The notes: generated by a model from the sequence alone, not told the origin. Numbered from the stretch's first letter, positions 9,924 to 20,787 are shown. The stretch is DNA of 64,000 bases from Haematobia irritans (GCF_050003625.1 NC_134398.1:86119983-86183982), one strand, 5' to 3'. Program-made: numbers and translations.

Positions 9924-10350
9924 TTAATTAAAATTAATTGACAGATGACTCATAGAAATCAATGACTTATACACATATAAAAGTAATTGTTTTTGGTATA
10001 TACCCCTAATAGGAAGTATACCTCTGGCAAGACCACGAAACAGAGATGTGGTACTGTGACGAGCAATCAAATCAAAAACACATTTAAGAGATTTGTTCTG
10101 AACAGATTGTAGAACTTTCAAATCATTACAGCTTTTGTGAGAATAAACCACTGCTAAGTACTCCAAATGACCATGTATCAAAGCATTGTAAACCAGGAGT
10201 TTCGTCGCAACAATTAATTTCCGCTTAAGCGTATACAGCATCCCAATAGCAGACGAAACCTTCGATTTCACCGATTTAAACCTAAATAATTTACACCCCA
10301 CTAGACCAATAGTTCGATCGAAAACTTACTAGCAGTATTCAAAACCAGTC
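9924..10350 (-). pseudogene. Jockey/CR1-type LINE 3' coding fragment
   Basis: About 125 codons cover the region after the reverse-transcriptase core. They include SAIGMLYTLKRKLIVATKLL, a YNALIHGHLEYLAVVYSHK segment and LQSVQNKSLKCVFD, a pattern common to Jockey/CR1 elements. No catalytic box is present. The fragment is truncated on both sides and abuts the foldback element on the right. Confidence 0.65.
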
Positions 10351-10401
10351 TGTTTAACCTCATATACTCATTAGCAAGTGCATAGTAGGTAGGGTCACGG
10401 C

Positions 10402-10860
10402 CAGAGAATGAAGCCGACCCATTTTTGCCGGCGGCGGCTGACACTAATTTTTTGCCTCCGGCGGCGGCGGCTTGATGGCTAAGCCGATATAAAATCGTCT
10501 ATTCGGCGGCGGACAATTATCCATTATAAAATCGATTTGAGGTAATCCGAATGGTAATGAGATTAGTTGTACAACCAAACTTACAATCAAATTTTCATTT
10601 CATTTACATTTTCTGAGCTAAATGGTTGCAAAGCTATTATAGAAACATGATACTGATGAATTTTGGGTTGAAAGTTAAACATTTTAACAAAAAATACAAC
10701 AATTATTAATAAATTTTTCTGATTTAAATCAATATTTTTGATTACTTGGCGGCTAATTATGAGTCGAGATGAGTCGATATATTCGGCGGCGGCTTCGGCT
10801 GGAAGAAACTGGTCGGCGGCGGCTAAAATCGGCGGCGCGACTCGGCGGCTTCATTCTCTG
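10402..10860. mobile_element. hAT MITE with GGCGGC subterminal repeats
   Basis: Ends CAGAGAATGAAGCCG and its complement bound 459 bp, with an exact 8-bp duplication GTCACGGC on both sides (10394-10401 and 10861-10868). Both facts are hallmarks of hAT elements. GGCGGC blocks crowd the first and last ~110 bp of this otherwise AT-rich element, while the middle is AT-rich and non-coding. It sits in the left arm of the foldback element and has no partner in the right arm, so it arrived later. Confidence 0.88.
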
Positions 10861-11464
10861 GTCACGGCCTAAGGCAAAAAAAAAAGTTGATGCAGTCACC
10901 CCCCAGTTTTGTACCATATTTGAAGACAATTTCAGAACACGAAAACTTTTGTTTTTCCGTGCACCCTACGACCCCCCGAAATACAATTTACTGTGCTGTG
11001 TCGTCATTTGAAGTCCGATCGAAAAGAAACGCATATCGTTGTTCATGGTTGATCAGGGGCTATATTTCGTGCATTGGTCATTTTTGACTCCGACGTCAAA
11101 TTTGATTTTTAATTTTTTTATTTCGCTTCGTATACCCCTATTATGCCCATTTCTTATAACCATTATAAAGATCTTATCAAAATATGAAACTTTTGCTTTG
11201 GAAGTATTTAATTATATTCATAAACAAAAAAGTTACAGAGATTTTAAAAAGTCAATAGGTCACCCTACACCATCAAATAGCTTTTGCTGTGTTGTCATGA
11301 TATCCGATCGAAAGCACATGCACATCGTTATTCATATCTACGAAATTAATTTGAAAGGTATTTAATACACACAAACTGTTTATCTGTAAATTTCTAACCG
11401 TATCATTGTATACATACTCGTTGTGTGCACTATGGCATTTTCAGCGTTATGCAAAGTGCATGTG

Positions 11465-11517
11465 TTTTTGCTAGAACAATTTGAGAACAGTAGGCTCTCA
11501 AATTGTTCTAGCAAAAA
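11465..11517. repeat. Perfect 22-bp inverted repeat with 9-base loop
   Basis: Arms 11465-11486 and 11496-11517 are exact reverse complements around ACAGTAGGC. The stem lies at the inner end of the foldback left arm. The right arm has only one half of it (about 12105-12135), so the centre appears rearranged by inversion or aberrant repair. Confidence 0.85.
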
Positions 11518-12750
11518 ATCTAACAAACACTTTCGCTACATGATTTCTTAAGTCTGTCCATATTTTTGTGAGAGAAGGCTGTTGATAGTATTTGAAAAAA
11601 GTGAAAACAAAATGAAATTCGAAGCTCGGGTTATCGACAAAACTAAATTACCAACAAATCATCAAGTTATTGAATTCCTTTTATATTTAAAGAAAGCAGG
11701 TTAAAAATGAATCTACTAGTCATGTTACAGACGATAAACGATTGGGTTATATAATATCCAAAATTAAAAGTCGCCAACAACATAGTAAACTTGATTCTAG
11801 ACAGGATTTGTTATAAATTAATTCTAAAAAGTTGTTAGCCGCATAATAAAATTGTACAATTAATAAACATGAAATGTACTCAAATCAAATACAAATCTAA
11901 TCTAATATTTTCTTGTTTAAAGTATTTACTCATGTGACAACATTGCTCACCATTGTGAAGATGACAAGAAAACGCAAAAAAAAATACGGCGTAGTCAGAT
12001 GTTGAAAGGCAGAAATTTAACCAATGTGTAAGCAGCATAACGATCTTCGTAATTTTCCACAATTCCGTTACCACTTACTTTTATTGTTAGATTGATTGTT
12101 AGATTTTAAAACAGTAGGCTCTCAAGTTGTTCAAGCAAAAACACAAGAACTTTGCATAACGCAGAAAATGTCGTAGTGCACACAACGAGTATGTATACAA
12201 TGATACGGTTAGAAATTTACAGATAAACAGTTTGTGTATATTAAATACCTTTCAAATTAATTTCGTAGATGTGAATAACGATGTGCATGTGGTTTCGATC
12301 GGATATCATGACAACACAGCAAAAGCTATTTGATGGTGTAGGGTGACCTATTGACTTTTTAAAATCTCTGTAACATTTTTGTTTATGAATATAATTAAAT
12401 ACTTCCAAAGCAAAAGTTTCATATTTTGATAAGATCTTTATAATGGTTATAAGAAATGGGCATCATAGGGGTATACGAAGCGAAATAAAAAAATTAAAAA
12501 TCAAATTTGACGTCGGAGTCAAAAATGACCAATGCACGAAATATAGCCCCTGATCAACCATGAACAACGATATGCGTTTCTTTTCGATCGGACTTCAAAT
12601 GACGACACAGTACAGTAAATTGCATTTCGGGGGGTCGTAGGGTGCACGGAAAAAAAAAAAGTTTTAGTGTTCTGAAATTGTCTTCAAATATGCTACAAAA
12701 CTGGGGGGTGACTGCATGAACTTTTTTTCGCGACCCTATCTAGTGCATAG

Positions 12751-13015
12751 CCCCTTTCCATTTCCATTTTGAGGATAGTATCATGTTTATATGGATATAA
12801 AATCGATATGTCATCAGTAGGGCAAAGAATCTCATGCACTAAAAAATAGGAAATATGCGCATAAAACGTGCACTTAAAATAGGAAATTATGCAAAAAAAA
12901 AAAAAAAAAAACAGGAAATATGCAATTAGAAATATTTTTTAAATATTTTATTTTAAAAATAAATATTGCAAGTAATTTACCAAAAAGGCTATTAACAATT
13001 CAATAAATAGCTTAA
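12751..13015. other. AT-rich spacer
   Basis: Contains repeated ATAGGAAATATGC-like words and a poly-A run near 12891-12910. No gene or bounded element recognised. Confidence 0.4.
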
Positions 13016-13344
13016 TACACGCAAAGAAAAAAAAACGTTTGGAAAACGTGTACCGAAAACGTTTTTCTTTTGTTAAAGTTTTTTGAATTGCTTCGAAAAT
13101 TTTAAACTTTTATCACCAAACGAATTCGTTTGTTACAATTTTTTTATTTTTTCAATAAAAAAAGTTATTTTTGAAACAACAACACAGTCCATTTCGTTTA
13201 TATCAAACACTGTTCTTTTCTGACCTTAGGTCTTTAATAAGACACATTTTACAGTTCAAAATTTAATATACTACAATGTAATGTTGAACATTTTTTCGGA
13301 ATCTTCCGAACATATCTGGAATATATGTAAACAAAAAAAAACTT

Positions 13345-13417
13345 TGGTCGAAGCAGGGATCGAACCCACGACCCTTGGCATGCAAGTCGGACGTAGCAAC
13401 CACTGCTCCACGGTGCC
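13345..13417 (-). repeat. tRNA-like module with pol III A and B boxes
   Basis: The reverse complement gives a 73-base tRNA-length unit with an A-box-like GTGGAGCAGTGG and a consensus B box GGTTCGATCCC. It strongly resembles the head of the SINE at 38612-38959. Acceptor pairing is poor and the copy lies in a repeat, so it is tRNA-derived and not a functional tRNA gene. Confidence 0.75.
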
Positions 13418-13531
13418 AAACTAAATGTTTGTTTCTGTTAAATAAACTTTATTTATTCGGTTCGTGGGCGCCGCAAGCTATGCTACACAAATAAAACGTA
13501 TATGGATATTTATCTATTGATGACCATAACA

Positions 13532-13603
13532 GGTACATAGCTCAGTGGTTAGTGTGTTGGCTTACAAAGTGCATGGTCCGCGGTTCGATTCTCCGTCCAG
13601 GCG
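13532..13603 (+). repeat. tRNA-like module with pol III A and B boxes
   Basis: This 72-base unit has TAGCTCAGTGG as A box and GGTTCGATTCT as B box, followed by GCGAAAGGTAAAA. It differs in sequence from the minus-strand module next to it. It is divergently oriented, so two pol III promoters would fire outward from the element core. Confidence 0.75.
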
Positions 13604-13915
13604 AAAGGTAAAAAAATTAAAAAATTTATAAAATCGTATAATTTCTCCTACATTGTTGGTATTACAGGAAAAGGTGTTAAGAACTAAAAAATCTCGGGGA
13701 TGTGAGAGAAGATGCAATTAGCAAGAAAAAAATTTTTTTTTTTGAGTTTGTCTTTATGAAATTGTTTTTACATCCTGGAAAAGAATAAACGTTTATCAGA
13801 AAAAGTATATACTTTTTTTCCAAATACACTTCCTTACAGCAAAAAGCAAATGAGAAACGAACTTTGTTTGTCTAAAATTTCGTTTGGGAGGAAAGAATTA
13901 TTTTTTTTACGTGTA

Positions 13916-14400
13916 TGTTTACAAATACAAAAATACATAAAAAGAAAAAAATCCATACATTGAAAATGTGTTAAAGTATAATTAAATAAAAATAAAGCAA
14001 CTAAGTCCATAAAAGAGAGATCAGTTTTAATATATTGCGTTATTGGCGTAAACAAGGTGTTTTTAGGTTTTCAAACACAAAGCTTTCCCCATTAGTTAGG
14101 TCTTAAAAAGTTATTGTACTAAGAAAAGAGCGCTCACCATCAACAAATGTTACAGGAGTATATTTAAAAACCAATATCTAATATTCCTGCTATTTTCTTC
14201 ATTTCAAGGAAACCTTTGTTTTTAAGAGAACATTGGTTTATTTTTCCATAATTTTTTGGTCAAGTGCTTCTTTGAATCAAAATCTAAATTAAATTGTGTA
14301 CTATTGTATAATTACATATAGCATATTGTATATGTTTGCAAGTTATTAAGCTGGTGTATATAAATCTATTTTTTTTACTTCCGAAAAATTATTTTGATTG
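13916..14400. other. AT-rich spacer
   Basis: Nothing coding and no bounded repeat recognised. The open frames across this stretch are short and of low complexity. Confidence 0.4.
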
Positions 14401-14402
14401 TA

Positions 14403-15057
14403 CACTCAAAAAAAGTTTAATTGGATCTAAAGATTTTGACCTTCCCTTAAGGATTTTGATATTGACTCCGACCTAAAGATGCGGCTTCTTTAAAATAAAG
14501 ACATCTTTGACGGACCTCTCTGGCTTTAAAACTAGGATAAATAAAATTAAAATTGGATACAGATCTCATTCATCGAATTTTTATCCTCTTTTTGCGATAT
14601 ATTAATAAAAGTATTTATGTACAAACAAATTCCAATTTATAATCCAAATTATGACAGGTACTTCAAAGTAAAAACAGTTTTCTTAATGTTAAAAAAAACT
14701 TTAAACCAAATATGCAAATCCTTAAAATAAGGCTTAGCCTATATTTGAAGCTTTTTTATCTTAAATTTAAAAATGCAATATGTCAGTTGAGTTAAAGACG
14801 ATTTCTTTAAATTAAAAATGTTTTTCTTTATTTAAGAAAAATTACTTCAAAAATATACAACTGCAGCAGAGAGAGACGGAAAATATCAAGATTCGTGTCC
14901 TAAATTTAATGAAAAAAATTTTAAGCAAGGATTATAAACATTCATTTAATTAAAATGTCATTATTTTAAAGAATTTTGTCCTTAACTTTGGGTAAATTTC
15001 GATTCCTAAAATTTAAGTTGCATAATCTTCCATATTAGGTCAATATTTTTTTCAGTG
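14403..15057. mobile_element. AT-rich MITE, family 2, near-complete copy
   Basis: Starts CACTCAAAAAAAGTTTAAT after a TA and ends with TTTTTTTCAGTG, about 655 bp with no ORF. Related copies lie inverted at 15672-16265 and 57408-58074, with fragments at 52700-53030 and 53750-54136. The CAGTG end matches family 1 (20788-21380), so the two families share one terminus type. Confidence 0.65.
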
Positions 15058-15109
15058 CAGATAATTTTATTCTAATGTATGTTGGTAATTAAAAGTTTTC
15101 AACTTGCTC

Positions 15110-15600
15110 CTTAAATGTCATTTGTGACGCGGAGCGATTTTTGTAAATAAATAATACTTATTAAAAAAAAACCTATTATGACCACTGCATGACATTCTAA
15201 CTACTTCCTGAGATGTTCTTTATTATTATGAATGAAGAAATAAATAACGCTGGTTCAAATCTCATCAGCGGTAATTTTTTATTAAATATTTTTCTAAAAA
15301 AATGTTCTTTATGCTAAAAAAACTAAAAACAATGTGTTTTAGTTTGTTTTTTTTTAGCATAAATTTTTTGTATAAATTTATATTTTCAATTAAAGATCAA
15401 CAAAAAATTAAAAAACTATCGTAATTTGTAAAACCTTCTCAAAAGAACTTCAATCGAAGTGAAAACGTTCAAATTTCAGCGGGGATGAATTTTTTTTTAT
15501 TATTTTTTTACCTTTTTATTGATTTTCTATTCTTATTTCCAATATTTAATTTAAACTCAAATTTTGGACAATTAAATCTATAGGAGATACCAGGACCCGT
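15110..15600 (+). repeat. Partial copy of second tRNA-module repeat (family Y)
   Basis: GCTGGTTCAAATCTCATCAG near 15250 contains a B-box-like GGTTCAAATCT and matches the corresponding half of the copies at 19945-20651 and 41019-41580. A second, B-box-like GTTCAAATTTC lies near 15470. Only part of the family unit is present. Confidence 0.45.
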
Positions 15601-15671
15601 ATTTTTTTTAAGATACAACTACTATTTTTTCAAAAAAAGCATATAATTTATTTTTTTAACAAGTGTGGATG

Positions 15672-16265
15672 CACGCTGAAAAAAAAGTATTTACGTAATA
15701 TTAAGGATTAGGCAACCTACAGTTTAGGACGCGCAATTTAAAAATATTAAGGACAAAATTCTTTAAAATAATGAAATTTCAATTAAAATAATGTTTATAA
15801 TTTTTTATTCAAAATTTTTATCATTAAATTTATGATACACATTTTAGAAATCTGCGTCTCTCCATTAAAGTCGCATGTCTTTGAACTAAGGCAAATTTTC
15901 TTTAAAGTAAAAAAACACATCTTTGATTTAAAGAAATCATCCTTAAATCAATATAAAAATTTGGGTTTAAAGTTGTTTTTTTTTTTTGAATTAGGAAAGC
16001 ATTGTTAGTTTGAAGTATCCGTTATAATTTGGATTTTTAAACTAGCATTTGTTTGTACGTGAATAGCTTTATTAATATACCGCGAAAAGAGAATGAAAAT
16101 TTGACAAATGATATCTGTATCCTAATTTTAGTTTTATTGTTCCTAGATTTAAAGCCAGATAGGTCGCTACAAATGTCCTTATTTGGCTCGGAATCAATAC
16201 CATTCTTAAGGGAAGGTCAAAATCTTTGGATCAAAGTAAAATTCTTTGGGTACAGATATTCTTTA
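15672..16265. mobile_element. AT-rich MITE family 2, inverted degenerate copy
   Basis: Reads as the reverse complement of 14403-15057 with many changes, starting CGCTGAAAAAAAAG and ending in the AATCTTTGGATC region. Non-coding. Confidence 0.55.
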
Positions 16266-16639
16266 TTCACCATTTTGCATATTATATATTTTTCGGAGGA
16301 ATTTGTGACCTTTTGCATTTAAGGGTTAATGCATATATTGTGGAACTTAGGTTGACCTCCCTCATCTTTTTTCTGCAAAATCATTCTGGAATTGTTCCGA
16401 ATGTGGTTTACAAATGTTCCGAATTTGGTTTATAATTTCTCCACCTTTTAAAGTGTAAGATGTTTTTTAAAACCCTAAAATTGGGGGAAAACGCCAAACC
16501 TGACAACATTTGTCCGTCGTTTCGATTAATTATTTAGAATAATAAAAGATAATATTCAGTTCCAAATTTTCATGATATATAGTCGTAAAATTTCCAAAGT
16601 CTGATCCTATTGGTAGAGAGTTTCCTTCATCGCACCCTC
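16266..16639. other. Unassigned AT-rich spacer
   Basis: No gene or bounded repeat seen. Confidence 0.4.
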
Positions 16640-16924
16640 AAAAAAAAAATCGCTTCTGTAACATATACTCCCAAACACATTTTGCTTCAAGCATATAAAT
16701 TTTTGGGTATTGGCCAAACATTTATATATTTGATTTCTTCCAATATATAATATGTTTGAAAGCATATTGGTCTAAACAATATAATATGGTTGGGTAGTAT
16801 AAGTTCCAAACATTATGTATTTTTCCATCCAAATTCAATAATGTTGTCTTCCAAAAAACTATATGTTATTATGTGAACATATAATATGTTTGGAAACATT
16901 TTGAACCCAAAAATATTATATGCT
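16640..16924. repeat. TATGTTT-rich repeat, family 3
   Basis: Alternating AACATAT and ATATGTTT words occur every 15-30 bp in both orientations. The same texture occurs at 18700-19198, 56440-56520, 58790-58900 and 63590-64000. Better copies end in a CACGGACGAAAAAGA-type terminus. No ORF. Confidence 0.5.
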
Positions 16925-17097
16925 TAGAAGAATTTTCTCCCAAAGAAGATTGTGCTCAAAAATTTTTTTCTGCCTAATTGTATATTCCCTCACATTTTTC
17001 TCACTTCCACAAGTTTTTTAGTTCTTAGCACCCTTTTCTGTAATACAAACATTGTAGAAGAAATTATTCAATTTTATAATTTTTTAAATTTTACTTT

Positions 17098-17169
17098 TGC
17101 CGGACGGGGATTCGAACAGCGGACTACACAGTTTGTAAGCCAGCACACTATCCACTGGGCTACGTAGCT
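17098..17169 (-). repeat. tRNA-like module
   Basis: The reverse complement has an A-box-like TAGCCCAGTGG and a B-box-like GTTCGAATCCC. It is the decayed counterpart of 13532-13603. Confidence 0.6.
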
Positions 17170-17276
17170 GTTATGGTCATCAAGAGATAATTATCGTTAT
17201 AAGTTATATTTATATAGCATAGCTTGCGGCGCCCACGAGCCGATGCAAACATAACATTGTTAAACATACATTTGTT

Positions 17277-17348
17277 GGCGACGTGGAGCAGTGGTTGGTA
17301 CGCCCGCCTTGCATGCCAAGGGTCCTGGGTTCGATCCCTGCTTCGACC
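17277..17348 (+). repeat. tRNA-like module
   Basis: A 72-base unit with GTGGAGCAGTGG and the consensus B box GGTTCGATCCC; counterpart of 13345-13417. An automated tRNA scan could flag it, but it belongs to the repeat. Confidence 0.7.
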
Positions 17349-17865
17349 GACACTATTTTTTTTACATATATTTTTTTACATATATTCCAGATACGTTCGG
17401 AATATCCCGAAAAGGTGTTCAACATTACATACTACTATATTAAATTTTTACTACGAAACTGTAAAGTATGTCTTATAAAAGACTTAAAGTCAGAAAAGAA
17501 TAGTGCTTAATATAAACGAAATGGACTGAGTTCAAATCATATATTATTTTTTTATTGCAAAAATAAAAATTTTGTAACAAAAAAGGTTTTTGTATACAAG
17601 TTTGAAATTTTCGAAGAAATTCAAAAACTCTTACAAAAGAAGAACGTGAAGTCGAGTATATATATAAATATTTTTCCATCGAATCCTAAAGTTACGATAA
17701 CCATTCGAAAGCACATTATATTTAAAATCTAAACAGTACAAGCAACACATAAATTTATTTTGGTGTGAACAATTGTTTTCTAGCATGTAGCACCATTAAT
17801 TTAGAAATACAAATAAATATGAATTTTTATTAACGAATAATTTTGTACTTAATTTAATTCTTAAG

Positions 17866-18103
17866 GCTGGTATAAAGTTGGCATTATCGCGTTAAAATGG
17901 CCATGTTTACCCTTGTACTTTTCTTTAATAATTTATTTTAAAGAAAATAAACTTATTCAATTGTTGCTTTGGATCATTCCCCACCATGTTATATTACAAT
18001 TTATAAAGTTATAATGTTATTCTGGTTTTACCGATTCGAGTTTTGATGCTAAAATGATAAATAATTTTAGTGGCAAAACTCGAACTCAATGCCCGCTTTT
18101 ATT
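17866..18103. mobile_element. Decayed Harbinger-like MITE
   Basis: Ends AAGGCTGGTATAAAGTTGGC and AACTCGAACTCAATGCCCGC are diverged versions of the ends at 7402-7643. Similar length (about 238 bp), no ORF. Confidence 0.5.
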
Positions 18104-18240
18104 TTCGAAAGAATCCGTCAACTCCTCTTGGACTACTCATTAATAAAGAGGAACTAATCTTTGTTTTTATAGATCTTACTGTTTAATTTTTCACTGTTTC
18201 CCCCTGTTTTCATTTTACTGTCACAACTCTAAAAAGAGTA

Positions 18241-18690
18241 CACTGAAAAAAATATTGTCGCGAGGCCAAAGAATTCATGTCCTTAAAATAAGAATAAAAA
18301 TTTTGCTTAGCTTAGAAGACGCATATCTCTAATATAAAGTTTTTGTTCATGTTCAAAAGTCGATAAACTTTTCAATGAAGTCGAGTTGTACTTATAATTA
18401 AGTGACGTCACTTGAAAATGGGTATCATAACATTAAAGAAAAAATTTTTGGACTAAGGTCAACTTGACTTTAATAATTCAGAAAAATTCTTTAAAATAAT
18501 GAAATTGTCTCTAAATTTGTTGCATTTTTGCATCTTGATTACAAAGCAAACATCGTTAAAAATAGGACATGTTTTTAATACTTTATTTTAAAGACGTTTT
18601 TTACTTGAAACATAGCATAATTTCTACTGGAAGTCTTGTTTTTAACGGACTTTTTAAATTGTGCCCGTAATGCGAAAATGATAAACAAAA
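18241..18690. mobile_element. AT-rich MITE family 1, truncated copy
   Basis: Begins CACTGAAAAAAATATTG after a TA and runs through the same sequence as the inverted complete copy at 20788-21380, but its other end is lost. Confidence 0.6.
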
Positions 18691-18699
18691 ATCATACTC

Positions 18700-19198
18700 T
18701 TTTTTCAAATGTCTTTTCTCTTGGTTCCGAATGAATTTTCTCTCCGAATACTCATTTCAATATTTTTACTTAAACATATACAATTTTTGGCGAAGTCTTA
18801 TATCACAACATATATATGTTTACTCCAAATTTTTAAATTTATACTTGTTTATATTTACACATAGCATTTTTCCAACCTTTAATGAAATTTTCTTTGTGTA
18901 TATATATTTTTAAGGCGCCAGCATACACTTTATGTCTCTCTTTCTAAACACATATATGTTTATAGTCTATTTCTAAATTAATATATGTTTGCATCCAAAT
19001 ATATTATTTTTACAATCATTTTATGTCCCAAACATAATATGTTCTAACATATTAACATATATGTCCCAAACATGTTTAGCTAGTTTATGAACATTATATG
19101 CTTGCACTTAAAAATATTGTGTTTAAAAATTTGAGTTCCAAAAATATAATTTTTACACCCAAACATATGAAAAACATTCTTTTTCGTCCGTGCGTATC
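18700..19198. repeat. TATGTTT-rich repeat, family 3
   Basis: Dense AACATAT/ATATGTTT words, ending at 19185-19198 with TTTTTCGTCCGTG. The inverse terminus occurs at 63580-63600. Confidence 0.5.
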
Positions 19199-19944
19199 TC
19201 TGATAGATTTGGATTAAATAAAGCCCTCAATATATATAGCGACTGAATTCAACAAATATTGTCTTCCAATCCTCCTTCACTAACCGAGCTGAAACAAAAT
19301 TAGATATCGTTTCTGGTTAAGGCAATAGAACACTCGGTAGATGCTGTGTGTGCACTCATGTGAATTTGAGTACGTAAAGTAGAAATGCGGTCAAGGCCCA
19401 TCATAGATCCGAGCCGATTTGTACAGGATTGTATAGGATAGGATTAAACTTGTGTGTTTGACCTTAATTTGTTATATGAAGAAAACGACTCGTTTTGAAA
19501 TGCTTGTAAAGGGAAAACATGTCATACCCCAAAACATTTTTGGTGAGAAAACCGTATAAGAATAGGTGCTCTTAACGTTAAGAGCATCATAATGATTTGG
19601 GTAGTAGTGAGGAAAGGAAAAACTGTTGATCCATTTGGGTGATAAAGTAGATAACGGATATGAGTTTTTTCTTATAGGTAACTATGTTTTCATTTCACTT
19701 ATTCACTTATTTTCATAATCTAAAAGCCACATTGGGCTAAATCGATTTCATGGCATAACAAATCCTGGAATCCCCCATCAATTTTTTCTACTTCCGATGT
19801 AGTCCTTTTGGACAAGTCCACAAACATTTCTTTAAAAGCACATCCAATGCAGTCCTTTTGGACAAGTCTTATTTTATTTAAATTTAAGTTTTGGACATAT
19901 AAATTTCGCAAAAAAGAATAGAAAATCATTAAAAAAGTAAAAAA
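19199..19944. other. Unassigned spacer
   Basis: No gene recognised. A 20-base word AGTCCTTTTGGACAAGTC appears twice (about 19802 and 19852), each with an internal palindromic core TCCTTTTGGA. Confidence 0.4.
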
Positions 19945-20651
19945 ATCATCCCCGCTGGGGTTTGAACCTGTAGAAATTGACTTTTTCACTTCCATGGAAG
20001 CCCTTTTGAGAAATTACGAAAAATTTTAATTTTTTGTTGATTTTTAATGGAAAAAATATAGTTATACAAAAATATATGCCGAAAAAAAAACAAACAAAAT
20101 AAAAACGATTATTTAATAAAACAAAGTTATTATTACCCTGACCCCTACGTGGTTTAGGGTATAAAAAATGCCGCTTGTGAGATTTGAACCAGCGTTCTCT
20201 ATTTTTTTATTCATAATAATAAAAAAAACATCTCAGAAAGTAGTTAGAATATCATGCCATGGTGTCATATTAGGTTCATGTCACAAACATTTGAATAGAC
20301 ATTTTGATGCGTCGTGTTCAATGGCGTTTGTGGCCGAGTGTACAAAGGCGTTCTGTTATGGTGCCAACAGACCCAGGTTCAACCCCCGGTGGAAACGAAG
20401 ACGCTTTTCAATTTGTAAAAATTGGATAATAAGAAAATAAAAGTGTAACAAAAAATACTGATTAAAAAAGTGAAAATGGAAAAAAATGGTTTTTTAATTT
20501 TTTTAATTTCTTCATCCAAATGAACTTTCAAGGCACAACTTCTAAAGCAAGCCCATGTAAAATTCATTGCAGATGATCCAAGATTGCACTACTTTCGGAT
20601 CACAAATTGGGGATTCAAACTACTTTTTTGGAAACTCTTTTTTTACTGGGA
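19945..20651. repeat. Second tRNA-module repeat (family Y), copy A
   Basis: A minus-strand half with B box GGTTCAAATCT (about 20168-20200, its A-box side interrupted by an AT-rich insertion) faces away from a plus-strand module at 20324-20399. The right end reads ACTCTTTTTTTACTGGG; its complement starts the copy near 41019. Non-coding. Orientation and spacing repeat the divergent theme of the 13018-13913 family with different tRNA-like sequences. Confidence 0.55.
20324..20399 (+). repeat. tRNA-Leu/Ser-like module
   Basis: Contains TGGCCGAGTG and AAGGCG as in class II tRNAs, then the B box GGTTCAACCCC. The stems are imperfect, and a matching unit occurs in the repeat at 41192-41244, so I call it tRNA-derived. 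Confidence 0.6.
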
Positions 20652-20787
20652 TGGATTTAAAAAAATTATTAACTATAATCTATAAGAATTCAGTTTTGGA
20701 AGGAAAATCAAACAATTTCGTTTTATAGTTTTCAAATATTTTTTAACAAAACAACAAAGTTAATTTGATAACTTCATTCTACCATAC

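Larger units (their letters stand above)
10386..12742. mobile_element. Foldback-like element with ~0.6-kb inverted arms
   Basis: The left arm (about 10386-11486, counting the nested MITE) and the right arm (about 12110-12742) are reverse complements over some 600 bp with only scattered differences. The ends read TAGGTAGGGTC and its complement. GTGCATAG flanks both sides (10378-10385 and 12743-12750), an 8-bp target duplication. The ~600-bp centre has no credible ORF. Eight-bp duplications fit the hAT or P superfamilies, and long arms with little content fit Foldback/Galileo-like derivatives. No transposase is present, so the superfamily is unresolved. Confidence 0.85.
13018..13913. mobile_element. 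TA-flanked element with divergent tRNA-like modules, copy 1
   Basis: Ends CACGCAAAGAAAAAAAAACG and ...TTTTTTTTACGTG, flanked by TA on both sides, bound about 896 bp with no ORF. The core holds two tRNA-like modules pointing away from each other (13345-13417 minus, 13532-13603 plus) about 115 bp apart. A rearranged inverse copy is at 16925-17690 and a third, interrupted copy at 43347-45935. All keep the module order, which indicates a real repeat family. Whether it moves as a DNA element or a retroposon is not settled; TA flanks and inverted ends favour a DNA element. Confidence 0.75.
16925..17690. mobile_element. Divergent tRNA-module element, copy 2 (inverted)
   Basis: Reverse-complement counterpart of 13018-13913. 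Module positions 17098-17169 (minus) and 17277-17348 (plus) correspond to the plus and minus modules of copy 1, respectively. Flanking words such as the GGAATATATGTAA arm and TTTGGGAGAAAATTC end are shared. Ends are eroded. Confidence 0.65.

Noticed and set aside
13345..17348. Genuine tRNA genes
   Set aside because: The modules have A and B boxes but poor stems, lie in multi-copy repeats and match a SINE head.
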